Assembly: GCF_022539665.2 (NCBI RefSeq)
Contig: NC_081335.1
Location: 3,844,001 to 3,908,000 of the forward strand
DNA: 64,000 nt
DNA from: Daphnia carinata
Lineage: Eukaryota; Arthropoda; Branchiopoda; Diplostraca; Daphniidae
Direction: 5' to 3'
The stretch's first letter is position 1, and each line of letters starts with the position of its first letter. This document shows positions 37,801 through 49,500 of the stretch, in pieces. A program made the position numbers and the translations under genes. The notes under the pieces were generated by a model. The model did no database searches. It saw only the letters and a list, made by a program, of their open reading frames with translations, and was not told where the DNA came from.

Positions 37801-40800
37801 AGCACTGTTGTAAATAATGCGTGTGCGGTGAACCGGTCCATGTTGCGTGACGACATTCTGCCGATTGACTTTCGCAGCCGGAGATCTCGTTTTTCTTATC
37901 GTCCTCCTATCACCTTTCCTTTCGAGAAGCTCTTTGAAAACTCGCGTTGTCAGACGCTGTTCATTACAGAGTGGGCTAGCCCCGCAAACTGAATCAAATT
38001 CATGAAGTGAAAAGGACAAAAAAAAAGAGAAAATTCTTGTTATTCATTTTTGGATCAATAATGACGTGTGCATGTACAAGGATCAACGACCGCGTCATGA
38101 GCGTCAACGGCGTCTCGCTGGAGAACGTGGATTACGGGACGGCGGTCTCGGTCTTGCGCGACAGCGGCGCCGCCGTCAACCTGGTGGTCAAACGTCGCAT
38201 CGTCCTGGGAGCTTATCCGGAGCCCATCACTTACAAAGTCACGCTAACCAAGAGCAAAAAGAAAGACGGTATAGAAAAATCATTTGAGATGAAAATGATT
38301 TCGATTGATTCAATTAATGGAAAAATTGGATGCAGATTTTGGCGTCATCTTGGGCTCGAGACTCTACTTGAAAGAGCTGACCAACAGGGCCCTGATCGAT
38401 CGCGATGGTAGCCACGGTAACAGTCCCGTCTTTCAGGAGGGCGATATCGTCCTGAAGATCAATTCTACGTCGACGGAGGGTCTCAGCCTGAAGGAGGCCA
38501 GGAAACTGATGGAAAATTGCAAGGACAAGTTGCAGTTGACTGTCCGTCGAGACGCGGCCGCTCCGGCGCTCGTGGGAGCCGTTGGAGGATCAGCCGGCCC
38601 GGCTGCCATGGGCCCGGTTGGAGGATCTCATGCGTCCAACGGTTACAACGACCCCACCTACGGCGCTGTCAAAGACAACAGCGTCCCAACGGCGGCGGGC
38701 AGTGCCAACGCCGGTCCGGTCCATTTCTCCAACTACGCCGACAGGCCGAATTACTGCAACCAGAACCTCTACGTCCAGCCGCCGACGCGCGGCGGCAGCG
38801 TCGACTACCGCAACCCACTGACGCCGCAGCCTCCGCTCCCGCACTCTGCCGGCCCTCCGTACAACAGCGAGGACAAGAGCAGCAATCTGTCTCGGCTGGC
38901 CGGGCGATCGCGCGGCCCGCTGATGGACGTTTCGCTGTCGCAACTCGATCATCACAACAATCACGTGAACGGGCACGCCGACGGCGAGGACGCCCCTCCG
39001 CGACCTCCTCCACCTCGCAGCGATGATTACTACAGTCCGAGACGGGCCAACGAAGCGCCAGAGCCCGTCAAACCGCCTCCGACGTATGAGTGAATCTCCT
39101 CCTTGTCTGTTTCATATTTTTTTTTTTTTTTTTTTTTTCATGATGAATCGCCTTGGATGTTCTGATTGCTTTCGTTTTTGTTCGTTCGTTCCATTCATTT
39201 TTGATTCAACACGTCGGTTGTGCGATTGTAGACTAGATCCGCGTTTCATCAGCTTCCAGAAGGAAGGCTCGGTCGGCATTCGTGTGACTGGTGGCAATCA
39301 GGTGGGCATCTTCGTGACGGCCGTTCAGCCAGGCAGCCCAGCGGCGTTGCAGGGCCTCGTTCCAGGAGACAAGATACTCAAAGTAAACAAAAAATGGGCG
39401 AAAATGCATCGCTCCTATCCTATCTTCTATAACTCAGTTTATTTTTTAACATGTCAGGTCAATGATATGGAAATGAATGGCGTCACCCGAGAGGAGGCCG
39501 TCCTCTTCCTTCTCAGTCTGCAGGATCAGATCGAGCTGGTCGTGCAACACAAACGCGAAGAGTACGATCAAGTTGTGGCATCCGGCCACGGAGACTCGTT
39601 CTACGTCAAGTATATATTTTCAAGCCATTTCATTTTTTGGTTTTAAATCATTTAAAAAAAAAAAAAATAAATAAATAAATGTCGTCCTTTTCTTTTTTTT
39701 TTTTTATTTGACAGGACTCATTTCAATTACGAACAGCCGGCCAGCGGGCACATGTCCTTCCGCAAAGGCGAAGTCTTCCACGTCGTCGATACTCTTTACA
39801 AAGGAGTCGTGGGCGCCTGGCAGGCCTTCCGCGTGGGTGAGTTAGACCTTGGTTTTTTTTTTTTTTTTTTTTTTATTTATTTTATTTTATCAATTCAACA
39901 TGGAGGAAGAGAAAATGACGGATCGTTTTCTGGTTTGTTTTGTTTACTCGTGAAAAAAAAAAAAAAAAAAAAGGTCCAAACGGTCAAGACTTGCAGCAGG
40001 GGGTAGTGCCAAACAGCGCGGGAGCTGAAGAATTAGCCACGGCTCAATTCAACGCCGCTAAAAAGGAAGCGGCCACGACAACATCCGAGTCACGCGGATC
40101 CTTCTTCCGGCGAAGGCGGCCTACTCATCGTCGCTCGAAATCTCTCGGAAGGGTGAGATTGCACTTTATCAACCCTTCCTATTTTTTTTTTTTTTCTTTT
40201 TTTTTTCTTGTTTGTTTCGAAATGAACTCGAGTGCGGTCACGACTGCCGACACGCCTTTTTAAGCAGCACTCTGCGGGTTTCTTATTCAACAAGCGGAAA
40301 AACACATTTTTGTTTTTTTTTGCGCCCGTTCCATAATCAGATTTAAAAAAAAAACCGGTTTAATTTTCTACCCCGAAAAAAAAAAAATCGTGACTCTTTT
40401 TTTTGTGTGTGTGTGTGTGTGTGGAAAAGAACGTGCGATATGGCGCACATCGATCATCTTGTTTGAAACAAAAAAAAAAAAACAAAAAAAAAATATGTTA
40501 ATGACACGCATGTGCTTTGATTTAGGACCACTGGGATGACGTCGTGTTCGCCGAGACGCTCAGCAAATTCCCAGCTTACGAACGAGTCGTGCTGAGGCAT
40601 CCCGGCTTTATCCGGCCCGTCGTCTTCTTCGGCCCCATTGCCGATATCGCTCGCGATAAGCTCATCAAGGACTTCCCCGACAAGTTCTCCGCACCTCGTA
40701 AGTTATTTACTTTTTGATTTTTAATTTCAACAGAAATTGAAATCATTTTGTGGAATAATTTAGAAATGGATGGAAATCGAGACTCGAACGAAGGGTCTGG

Positions 40801-42528
40801 AACGGGCGCTCAGGTGACGGCAGGTCGTTCGGGTATCGTGCGCTTGAGCGCCATCCGAGAACTTGTGGAGAAAGGCCGGCACGCTCTTCTGGACATAACA
40901 CCCGGCGCCGTCGACAAGCTCAACTACGCCCAGTTCTATCCTGTGGTCATCTTTCTCAGAGCCGATTCCAAGCATACAGTCAAGGAGCTCCGCGCTGGAA
41001 CGCCAAAGTAAATCCACCTTTCTTTCCCTTCGATACGGTGCATCCATCATCCATTATTTATCTATTTTGCATATCATTTGGTGTTTGCTGTAGTTGGTAG
41101 TTGTACTTTGCTATGTTGGTTTTTTTTTTTTTTGTTTTGTTTTTAACATCTCCCTCCGTGCGCTATTGGATATTTTTGATTGCAATGATCCATTGTTTAT
41201 GTCAGCACTCTGGCTGGCCTGGCACCACGACTCGAAGAGCTCTTCAAGTGGTAAGTTTTCGCCCATTTGCTGGCCAACGCATTCCAGCCCCCGCTGCCGC
41301 GCACTGCCTTCCTCCATCTTGTTTTTTTTTTTTATATTTTTTTTATTTTTTTTGTTTTGATGTTTGCGTCTGTCACGCGGGAGGGAGGCTCCTAGCTTTT
41401 TTTTCCGCCTCGCAATCGCACTTCACGCTATTTAAAAAAAAAAAAAAAATGAAAACTAACCTCACCGTTGATTGAATTCCGAATGAATTCGACCGTTAAA
41501 AACACGCGGGAAAAATTCAGAAACATGAGAAAAGATGGAAAAAAGAAAAATTCAATAGTTTTGTAATTTCCTATCATCAATTTCAGGACGGCCCATAAGA
41601 GCAGCAAGAAACTCTACGAGCAGTGTGTCAAATTGGAGAAGTTATGGTCGCATGTTTTCACGACAACAGTGCCGCTGACGCAGCGCGACACCTGGTACAG
41701 GAAGCTGCGAGAGGCCATCGACCGCGAACAGAATCAAGCCATCTGGGTCTCGGAGGCTAAGGTGATTATTCTTATTATTATCATTCATTTTTTTTTTTAT
41801 TAGTCCTATTACGACAGCGTCGAATTTTGTTTATTTTTTTTTTTAGCTCCCTTTTTTAATTTTAATGAATTTGAATATTGGCGGCATCCGAGTGTTGCAG
41901 AACCCTGTAGTTATAAAAATTTGTGGACGCGGCGGGCCGCGTCTTCCTTTTCTTAAAAACATTTTATTCCAGTTCATAATGAGCTATTTGATACTTTTTT
42001 TTTTTTTTCATTTTTTGTTTTGTTTTTGGGGATGTGTCCGGGGGTTTTTATTATTTTTTTTTTCACGGTACGCCAGTTGGTTGATTTACCCACGGACGCG
42101 TTGCTGAGTCATTCGAATTACAACGGCGTCGGTTCGAACGACCCGCCGTCTTTTTACGCGCCCATTTCGCCCTCCATTTCTCCGTTTGATCCGGCGAGTT
42201 ACTATCAAATGGTTGTCGACGACGTCAATCTCAACAACAACAACAATTACGCGCCCCTCAAAGTGATGCCTCGACGACCGTTATCCGTCATCCATGAAGA
42301 GTCGCTATTCAACCATTTCTTGTAAAAAAGCCAACCCTCTTCTTTCAAAAAAAAAAAAAAAAATTTTTTTGCGTCCGTCTGTCCCGTCCAAAAAAAAAAA
42401 AAATTGTGTTGTTCGCTTCGGTCCGTTTTTTTTTTTTTGTTTCGTCAGGTCCGTCAAGAGTTGCCAGTCAAGCAGAAATTTGTTTCATTTACGTGTTCAC
42501 GTTTAACCTAAAAAAAAAACAAATTTGT

Positions 42529-42567
<39 letters not shown>

Positions 42568-45500
42568 TTCTCGCGTCGCTTTGTCGCTGCTTTCCCGCGC
42601 TTTTTCTTGTTTGTTCCAAAATCCGGTGTGCCAGCTGGATGAGTACCTGTCCGATGATTTCCTGTTTCCGATGACGTCACGACTCTCGTACGCTTCCTCA
42701 CCTGAATCGGATCTCGACTTGTCGCCCGAACCTCGCGCTTCCGCCGCGGCCGAAGGCTCTTCGAAGACGAACGCGATGAACGGCGGAAGTAAATCGCCAC
42801 CGTCGCCCAGCTCGGCCGGCCGAATGGTCAAGAGTTCCAGCGACCCGAGCATCGCCACCCAAGACGACCTGGGTGTCTCGGGGATGAGCAGCCCCGCTGG
42901 ATTATTGAAATCCGTCGGCCCGCCAGGCAAATTCCAGTCTCCAATCAATTCTCAATGTGTAAGTGACTTACCCCGAATTTATTTATTTATTTTTTTTTTT
43001 TTAATTTTTATTAATTAGAATTGAATTAATCAAAATGATTGGGCCCAGGTGGTGGACGCGTCGACGCCGACAAAGCGGCGATCTCAGGGCGGCGATTCCA
43101 AGTACGGATTCTCGTCGCCGGGCAACGGCAATCACCCGGGACAGCGAGATGCCAACACGCCGCGCAATTACGGCCAACAACCGCCCAATTACTCGTACAA
43201 TAGCCCGTCTTCGCGGGGCCAACAGGCCAGCACCAATTTGGACTACATGAACGGGCCCCATCAGTCGAACCAGAGGCAGTCGGGCAACGGTGGGTACCCG
43301 ACATCCTCGTCCTCCTCCCAACAGCACCACTTTTCGCCTTATTCGAAATACAGCGGCCAACACGGTCCGTCGTCATCGGGCGTCGTTGAATTGCCTCCGA
43401 AAATCGATCGCAGTAGCAAACCGACGCGGCTGGCCCGCTCCGCACAGGAGCGCTTGTTCGGCTCGAGAGAAGGTGACGTCAATGGTCTCGATATCGACAC
43501 GTATCCCAGCTCACCGCCAGGGCCGGCTCCGAGCCAGCCGGGGCAGAACGGCGGAGGAGGAGGTCATCCATCTCTCGACTACCTGGGCTCCCTGCGAGGC
43601 AGCTCGTTGGATAGAGAGAGAGCTGCCAAAGCGGTAAGACGTATCGACACGTTCACACAAATTTCATTTGAATAAATGAAGCGCCCAATAAACAGCCATC
43701 CATCTTGCAACATCATCTTTCTTTCTTTTTTTTTTTTTTTTTTATGATTTCAGGGTAGTTATGATAGCTCGTCATCGTACGAGTCTTACAATCGACTCGG
43801 CTTGACGTTGGCATTGGCCGGCAGTAATAATCATCAAAGCAGCAGCGGCGGTGGGGGAGATGGGAACGCGATGCCCGGCTCGCCCACTTCGGGCGGCTTG
43901 AAATCTCACGATCCTTACCGGTACACTCGCTCAACCAGTCAGCCCGTGCGCTCGCCAACAGAGCCGACGTCTCCCGCAACGAAACAACTTCATCGGTAAG
44001 TTGCCAGATTAAATCATCAAAAGAAAAAAAAAAAGATTTTTAATGAGGAGGGAAAAAAAAAAAAATCAAGGCGTTTGAAAATAGAAAAACAAGAAAAGAT
44101 AAGATTGTGTTAGAGGGGAGCCAAACAAAAAAAAAAGAATTGATTGATTTGAAATTAGATTGCCAATGAGGCCTCGTTCGGTTAAACGGTACCGGCGGCG
44201 ACAATGTCCAAACCTAAGTCTCGTGTGACCATTGTTGTTGTTCTTCTTACCTTTCTTCTTTTTGTTTACACACCTTTGTTCATCTAGTAGATAAAAAAAA
44301 ATAAAAAAATAGAATGGCCGTTTCGTGTAGCATGTCCTTGTACTTCCCATTAGATCTTTATCGCGTGTTTGTTTTTTTGTTTTTTTCTTTATTCAAATTT
44401 TAGTTTTTACTTTTGATTTTATCATTTCTTTGATTTGATTTGGTTTTTATTTTATTTTATCGTGTTTTGTGTTGTTATTTTATTGTTTTATATTCTCTTA
44501 GTCCCTTCGAACACAAAAAGCCGTCACCTCCACCCAAATCCGCACCTTACAAGCCCGTCCCTCCGCCCAAGCCGAAAAATTACCGACCGCCACCGAATGC
44601 CACGTCCACGTCCAATCAACAGCCGATGACACCCAACAGCAATTATTGGAATCACAGTCCACCAGGTACATTGAATCATCCCAACCGGACGGCGGCCGGT
44701 AGCGGAGATGCGCCACCTCCTCCTTCCAGTAATGGCGGCGGCGGCGGCGGCGGTAGCAGTTCCAGCAACCACCACGGCTATTATTCGCACGCACCTCCGC
44801 CAACCAACACGGCCTCTGCCATTCCAAACGGTCTCAATTCTTACCGTTACGAAGACGATACCAACGGTGGCTTCGACTCAGGTATTTTAATTTATGCAAA
44901 TAAGATGTTTTTTTTTGTTTTTGTTTTTGTTTTGTTAAACCGGACGATCGGATGGGATGGAAATTCGTTTTCCAAGCAGGTCATGGAAGCAGTTTGGATC
45001 GTCACAGTTACGGCGCCAATTCTCTGTACGGCAAAGCGCCGCCACCGCCGCCGCCAGTCAACGGATCCAATCGCAACAATCAAGCCGGTCAATATTACTA
45101 CAACATCCCGCCGCCCAGAGAAAATAATCAGAAACAACAAAGTCAATCGCGAGATGGAGGACGGCTCGATCTTGCCCAGCATCGAGATCAACGCGGCTCA
45201 GCGTTTGAATTGTACAAGAAACCCGCCGATCCGAGATCTCCCGCTCACGGACATCAGCCCCTCTACATGGAGCACAACGCCAGGTAAGGACAAACAAACA
45301 ACAAACGCCACTAACTCTTTCCTTTTCTTCCTCTTTAAATTTAAAAAAAAAAAAAAAAAAAAGATTCTTTTGGTATTTGGTTGGTTCGGTTATTTTCACA
45401 AATTCTGGTGGAGTGGACAAAACTCACATTGCAAATCTGAAAGCTTTTTAAAATGAACTACTCACTTTGCTGGACGCTTGCCGATTGGGGGCACTACGTC

Positions 45501-46340
45501 TTACACTATGTCTATGTAAACTTCTATATAGGCTAGACTACGAATACTATGACGGTGATGGATTCTCCTCTTCGCCTTACTACCACTATCGTCACGATTA
45601 CTACTCCCCTCCCACATCCCCTCCACCACCTAACTGCTCCGTGATTGCCACCGTCCGCGGTTGGCTCACGCACGACCAGGGAGGACGCTTGGAGAGTGTC
45701 GAAACTGGAGTTGCATTGCTCGTTCCCCCAAGAGCTCTGCCTCCGGGTCCGGCCGCTCACCTCGTCTACTTCAAGGTCTGTCGCCAAGACCACATCAGAC
45801 CGGTTGACACCAATGGCGTTCCTTTAGATGATGGCAAAGGTACTCTCTCTCTCCCCCTCCCCCCACAGCAGGCTGTCTGCAAAAGCTAAACAAACACACA
45901 GTAACACACACGTAACAACATTGTGTATACACTTCCTGTTCTTTTGGCTTTTCTATTCCGCACTAACCATGAAACGCTTTCTGTGGGGAGGGTGACGCTG
46001 CCAAAAAAAAAAAAACAAACAAAAACAAATGACTCACGGGCTTATTCTTGTTTGTTTCACAGGTGAAGCTTTGCTTAGTCCACTAGTTCAGTGCGGGCCG
46101 AAAGGTCTGCGCTTCCTCCAGCCAGTCGAGCTCCGCATTCCGCATGATGGCGGTTCGCGGGCGAATTCGTCTGGCAGGTGGAATGTTTCTCTCAAAGCTT
46201 CCAACGAGCTGGGACAGTGGCGACAGATAGAACTACCCCAACGAGGCGACGACGAGCAACGATCCCACATCCAATCGGAACAATCGGACGACGCCAAAAA
46301 ATCTCGCAACCACCTATCTGTTTTCGTCGATCATTTCTGA
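30302..46340 (+). CDS. TJP1: ZO-1 / polychaetoid (tight-junction MAGUK scaffold), long isoform
   Basis: 1854-aa MAGUK scaffold linking junction proteins to actin. Exons: 30302-31093, 37241-37416, 38081-38268, 38336-39083, 39232-39382, 39458-39609, 39715-39836, 39974-40152, 40526-40697, 40764-41007, 41206-41250, 41587-41761, 42635-42958, 43049-43633, 43754-43995, 44502-44881, 44980-45283, 45532-45839, 46063-46340; the 5565 bp total is in frame. Order: Ser-rich N-terminus; PDZ1 ([17 protein letters not shown], about 270-365); PDZ2 ([16 protein letters not shown]); PDZ3 ([17 protein letters not shown]); SH3 ([14 protein letters not shown]); an inactive guanylate-kinase-like domain ([17 protein letters not shown], no ATP P-loop); a Pro-rich region with [15 protein letters not shown]; and a C-terminal ZU5 domain ([16 protein letters not shown] to VFVDHF). 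Some C-terminal exons may be alternatively spliced. Introns are far longer and more homopolymer-rich than in neighbouring genes. Confidence 0.92.
32930..33052 (+). CDS. TJP1: Candidate alternative first coding exon of ZO-1 (Arg/Ser-rich)
   Basis: An ATG with G at -3 opens 41 codons reading [20 protein letters not shown]... to TRRRW, ended by a GT donor (TGG, then GTATTG) in phase 0. That is exactly the phase needed to join the PDZ1 exon at 37241. The product would be a 1631-aa isoform with a short basic N-terminus. Fly and vertebrate ZO genes use several promoters, which makes this plausible, but no transcript evidence is available. Confidence 0.5.
34773..34938. repeat. Poly(A)/poly(T) pair and (CT)n microsatellite in a ZO-1 intron
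   Basis: About 29 consecutive A (34773-34801) are followed after two bases by a T-rich run (34804-34828), so the two can fold on themselves. (CT)n tracts lie at 34881-34904 and 34922-34938. Many other 12-30 bp homopolymers occur in the same gene (for example 42531-42566). Confidence 0.8.
35428..35511 (+). CDS. TJP1: Candidate alternative first coding exon of ZO-1 (Gly-rich)
   Basis: An ATG followed by 28 codons ([20 protein letters not shown]...NDQ) ends at a GT donor (CAG, then GTATTT) in phase 0, compatible with the PDZ1 exon at 37241. This would give a 1618-aa isoform starting almost directly at PDZ1. About 100-200 bp upstream the sequence has the look of a 5' UTR (35200-35427). Confidence 0.55.
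42077..42325 (+). CDS. TJP1: Alternative ZO-1 exon: cassette or early 3' end
   Basis: An acceptor (TACGCCAG) opens a phase-0 exon that continues the frame from the exon ending at 41761: [17 protein letters not shown]..., ending FNHFL and a stop at 42323-42325. Splicing 41761 to 42077 would give a truncated scaffold lacking the Pro-rich region and ZU5. A donor inside (CTCAAA, then GTGATG, near 42260, phase 0) would instead make it a cassette joined to 42635. The main model skips it because the next exon ([19 protein letters not shown]) matches the sequence after the kinase-like domain in other ZO proteins. Confidence 0.5.
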   Translation: MVDLPTDALLSHSNYNGVGSNDPPSFYAPISPSISPFDPASYYQMVVDDVNLNNNNNYAPLKVMPRRPLSVIHEESLFNHFL

Positions 46341-46792
46341 AACAATCGCCACACGCTCTTCTTTGAATTTTCGTCCCTTTTGTGTCACTCGTCTTTCGCT
46401 CTCCTTATCTCTCTCTCTTTCTTTTTCACTCTATATAGAAACAAAAATAATAATAATGAATTCTCTATGTCGACAACCAGTTTTTTAAAATTTAATTAGG
46501 CTTCAACGTCTTCTCTTCTCACTGTATGTAACTGTACAGTTTCCATTTTTTTTTTTTTTCACTTCATTCGTATGTGTGTATGTCACAAAAAACAAAAAAA
46601 ATATACGTGTCCTTTGTCTGACAAACACGCAGCATATCGGTCAGGTTCCTTTTTGGCACAACCGGAGCATTTTGGTCATTGAAACACTATCGTAAAGCGT
46701 CGTAAGGGCTGGGCCCGTTAGTGGGGTGAAAGAGGCTAACTAATATGATCTAAAAACTAAAAAGAAAACGTGACCTGAAAACTGGGCATTTC

Positions 46793-49500
46793 TCAAGTCC
46801 AGATATCTTGCAAATATCGCTTTTCGATTTGGAGTTGAACAACAGCCTTTTTCGCTTGTTCCTCGTCCAGTTGACGAGCAGTTTGGAATGCAGCGGTGAA
46901 TGCTTGCATAACATCTTTGGCCATGTTTTTGGCATCGCCGCAAACGTACACGCAAGCGCCCTTCTCAATCAACTTCACCAGTGAAACGGCATACACCTGA
47001 ATCAAATCCTGTAAGATAAATTATTTTAAAAAAAAAAATAAGTTAACAGCAACTCGATAAAGTAAAGAAGCTTATTCACTTTCTCCTACCTGGACGTATT
47101 TAGGTTGAGAAGGTTTATTCTCTCTAGAAAACGTCACGAGCAATCTTGTCAAGATCCCTATCGAATGCCATCTTTCCAGGTCGTCCCTACGATCGTGAAG
47201 CACACGCAAGTGTTTCTTTTAAGAAGTTATGGGAAAAAGTAAGGATTACGTGTACGGTAAGAACAAAACGTACTTGAAGAGGTAATCTTGATCTCTATTC
47301 CTGCAACCATAAAAGAGCCATATAGGTCCGCAAGTAAGACTAGGGTCCCTTTTCACCAGCTCCTCTCTGTGAGCTAGGAATCCTAAGAAAGGCGCCACTC
47401 CTGTACCTGGTCCGATCAAAATTAGTGGAGTTTCTGAGCTCTTCGGTAAGGAGAATCCGCTGTTGGTTCTTAAGAATACGGACAACTGGAAACGAAATCC
47501 AACAGCGTTAAAAAGGACGGGTGATGGAACAACGTAAAGCCATTTACGGAAAATGCACGGCCATTTCCATTGGAGCCAACAGAATCGGTAGAGCCAGTCT
47601 TGATTTTATCAAACATTCGGGATAATTCGCCAGTTGCGACTCCTTTTCTTTCGTATGTCCTTCCGTCTTGAACAGGAAACTCAACGACATTGAAAACAAA
47701 ACTTGCCGATTTTGGATCCTGTGCCATCAATGATGATGCGTTAGTAGTTAAAAGAGAATATTTCAAGTTAGTGTTACTTTTAACGGTGACGAGCTTAATG
47801 AATAAGGTCGTGCCAATAGGCGAGGCAATTGTTCCAGTAGACGCTCGACAGGAGGATGGCAAGAAGCGAACGTATTCAGAAAATCCAAAACATTGAGCTC
47901 GGGCTGACGGACAAGCCTCGTATAATCGTTAGATCCTTGAAGACTACAGAGTTCCAAGAGTCGACGTTTTTCAACATCGTCAGATGAAAATTCGGCTAGA
48001 ATCCGAATAAGTGCCTAAAAATCGTTATTCTATAAAAGCATTGGATAAAAGAAAAGGTATAATTTGCCTACTTTACGAGGTACGCTCCGTATCTCGCAAC
48101 ATCGAGTCAAGACAAATCTTAATGTTGCTAAATTGGGTAAGTGAGAAGGGACTTCATATTTTGGTTTGGTTCCAGATTTCATTGTAGCAAATTCTTCTTT
48201 GACTCTTAATTTGAATGGTATATCAGCTTGATCAGTCATATTTAACCTGTGAAGGAGTGCGTCCACTTCTTCTGAGCAGTTGGCGCAACAAACACCGATC
48301 GAGTCTCCGGGTTGGTATTCGATTTCAGCTGGCTACATGTAACCACACGTGTTAGCAAGCATATTTTATCCGACGGGGAACACGAGATTTGAAGATACTT
48401 TACAGAGAATTCCAACGTTGTTTCCAAAGTGGTTTTTGCTGCTTTTTCGCTGGTGAGTTGTTTCAGACTTTTGATTTTTGCTTGGAAGACGGGGGTTCTG
48501 GAAGAAGGCATCGGTTTTCGTAAAACGTCTTCGGGGAAAAACTAAAGAAAAATTGGAAAAAAAATTCTTTATTTACTACCTGTGACGTAAACTTTGAAGT
48601 TGACTAAACTTACTATCAATTCAGAATTGAATTTCAATTCCAAATATGACACAGGAAGAACGGGGACCTTCAGATCACATTCGCTAAGTGGAGATGCAGA
48701 CATTTTTAAATTTGACAATCCTAAAATACATTTTTCCAGTTCTTCTTCCTGTTTCTTATAGGACACAGTCAATTGCTTTTCAACTTCAGGAACTACTGCA
48801 AGTTCTGGGGTAATGGTAATGGATGACTGCTCCACGGGAATATCAGATGCTGGAATAGTGTCAGGCAAAGTTTGAGGATTTAATATTTGATTTTCTAGAG
48901 CAGGCAATAAGTTTTCAATCCATGGATCAACCACAATCTCCAGTCCTACAGCATCATCTGCCCATCCTGATTTGTAAAATTGCTTCGCTCCAAGTTTTTG
49001 AAGTTGCTTTTCAACACTCTTGGGATAGCCCAAAAACGTTGTGTAGTTTGTGTCACCCAAACCGAGCAGAGCATACACCAAATGACACAAGTAATCATTT
49101 TCCAAGTTCTTTGATCTAATCTTCTTCCAAAAAATGCCTGCATTTTCAGGAGGATCTCCATCACCAGTCCTGGCAAATTTTAATTTTTTCCTTATTGCAC
49201 TTTGCTGAGATGCACCAAAATGGTAATGAAAAACTTACGAAGATGTAATGATGATGAGAAATCTATATTCTTTCCAGGGAATCTGAAATAGTTGATGAGC
49301 AAATACTACTTTGTAACAAATCACAACAAAACATGCAAACAATGTGATAATAAAACCTTTTCAACTGAGTCATCCATGGACATCATTTCGACGTCGTAAT
49401 TCAACGATTCAGCTTTTGTTTTAATGTCCTCGGCAATCGACTTTGATTGCCCAGTTTGAGAACCATAAATTAACAACAGATTACAACGTTTGGGAGCCAT
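46793..49500 (-). CDS. MTRR: Methionine synthase reductase
   Basis: 691 aa (human MTRR 698 aa), a diflavin reductase that passes electrons from NADPH through FAD and FMN to reactivate cobalamin-dependent methionine synthase. Exons, in transcript order: 49500-49357, 49282-49239, 49169-48614, 48541-48404, 48332-48072, 48014-47778, 47718-47548, 47485-47274, 47186-47090, 47008-46793; the 2076 bp total is in frame. The N-terminal flavodoxin domain has YGSQTGQSKSIAEDI and STGDGDPPENAG for FMN. The FAD domain shows YQPGDSIGV and RPYSLSSSP, then GVATGELS. The NADPH domain shows LIGPGTGVAPFLGFLAHRE and WLFYGCRNRDQDYLF, and the chain ends DIWT. The long linker between the flavodoxin and FAD domains favours MTRR over cytochrome P450 reductase, and there is no membrane anchor. 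The gene is tail to tail with ZO-1. Confidence 0.94.

Noticed and set aside
38517-39026. Long overlapping frames on both strands inside the ZO-1 PDZ2-PDZ3 linker
   Set aside because: They are GC-rich shadows of the real exon 38336-39083, whose frame joins its neighbours in phase.
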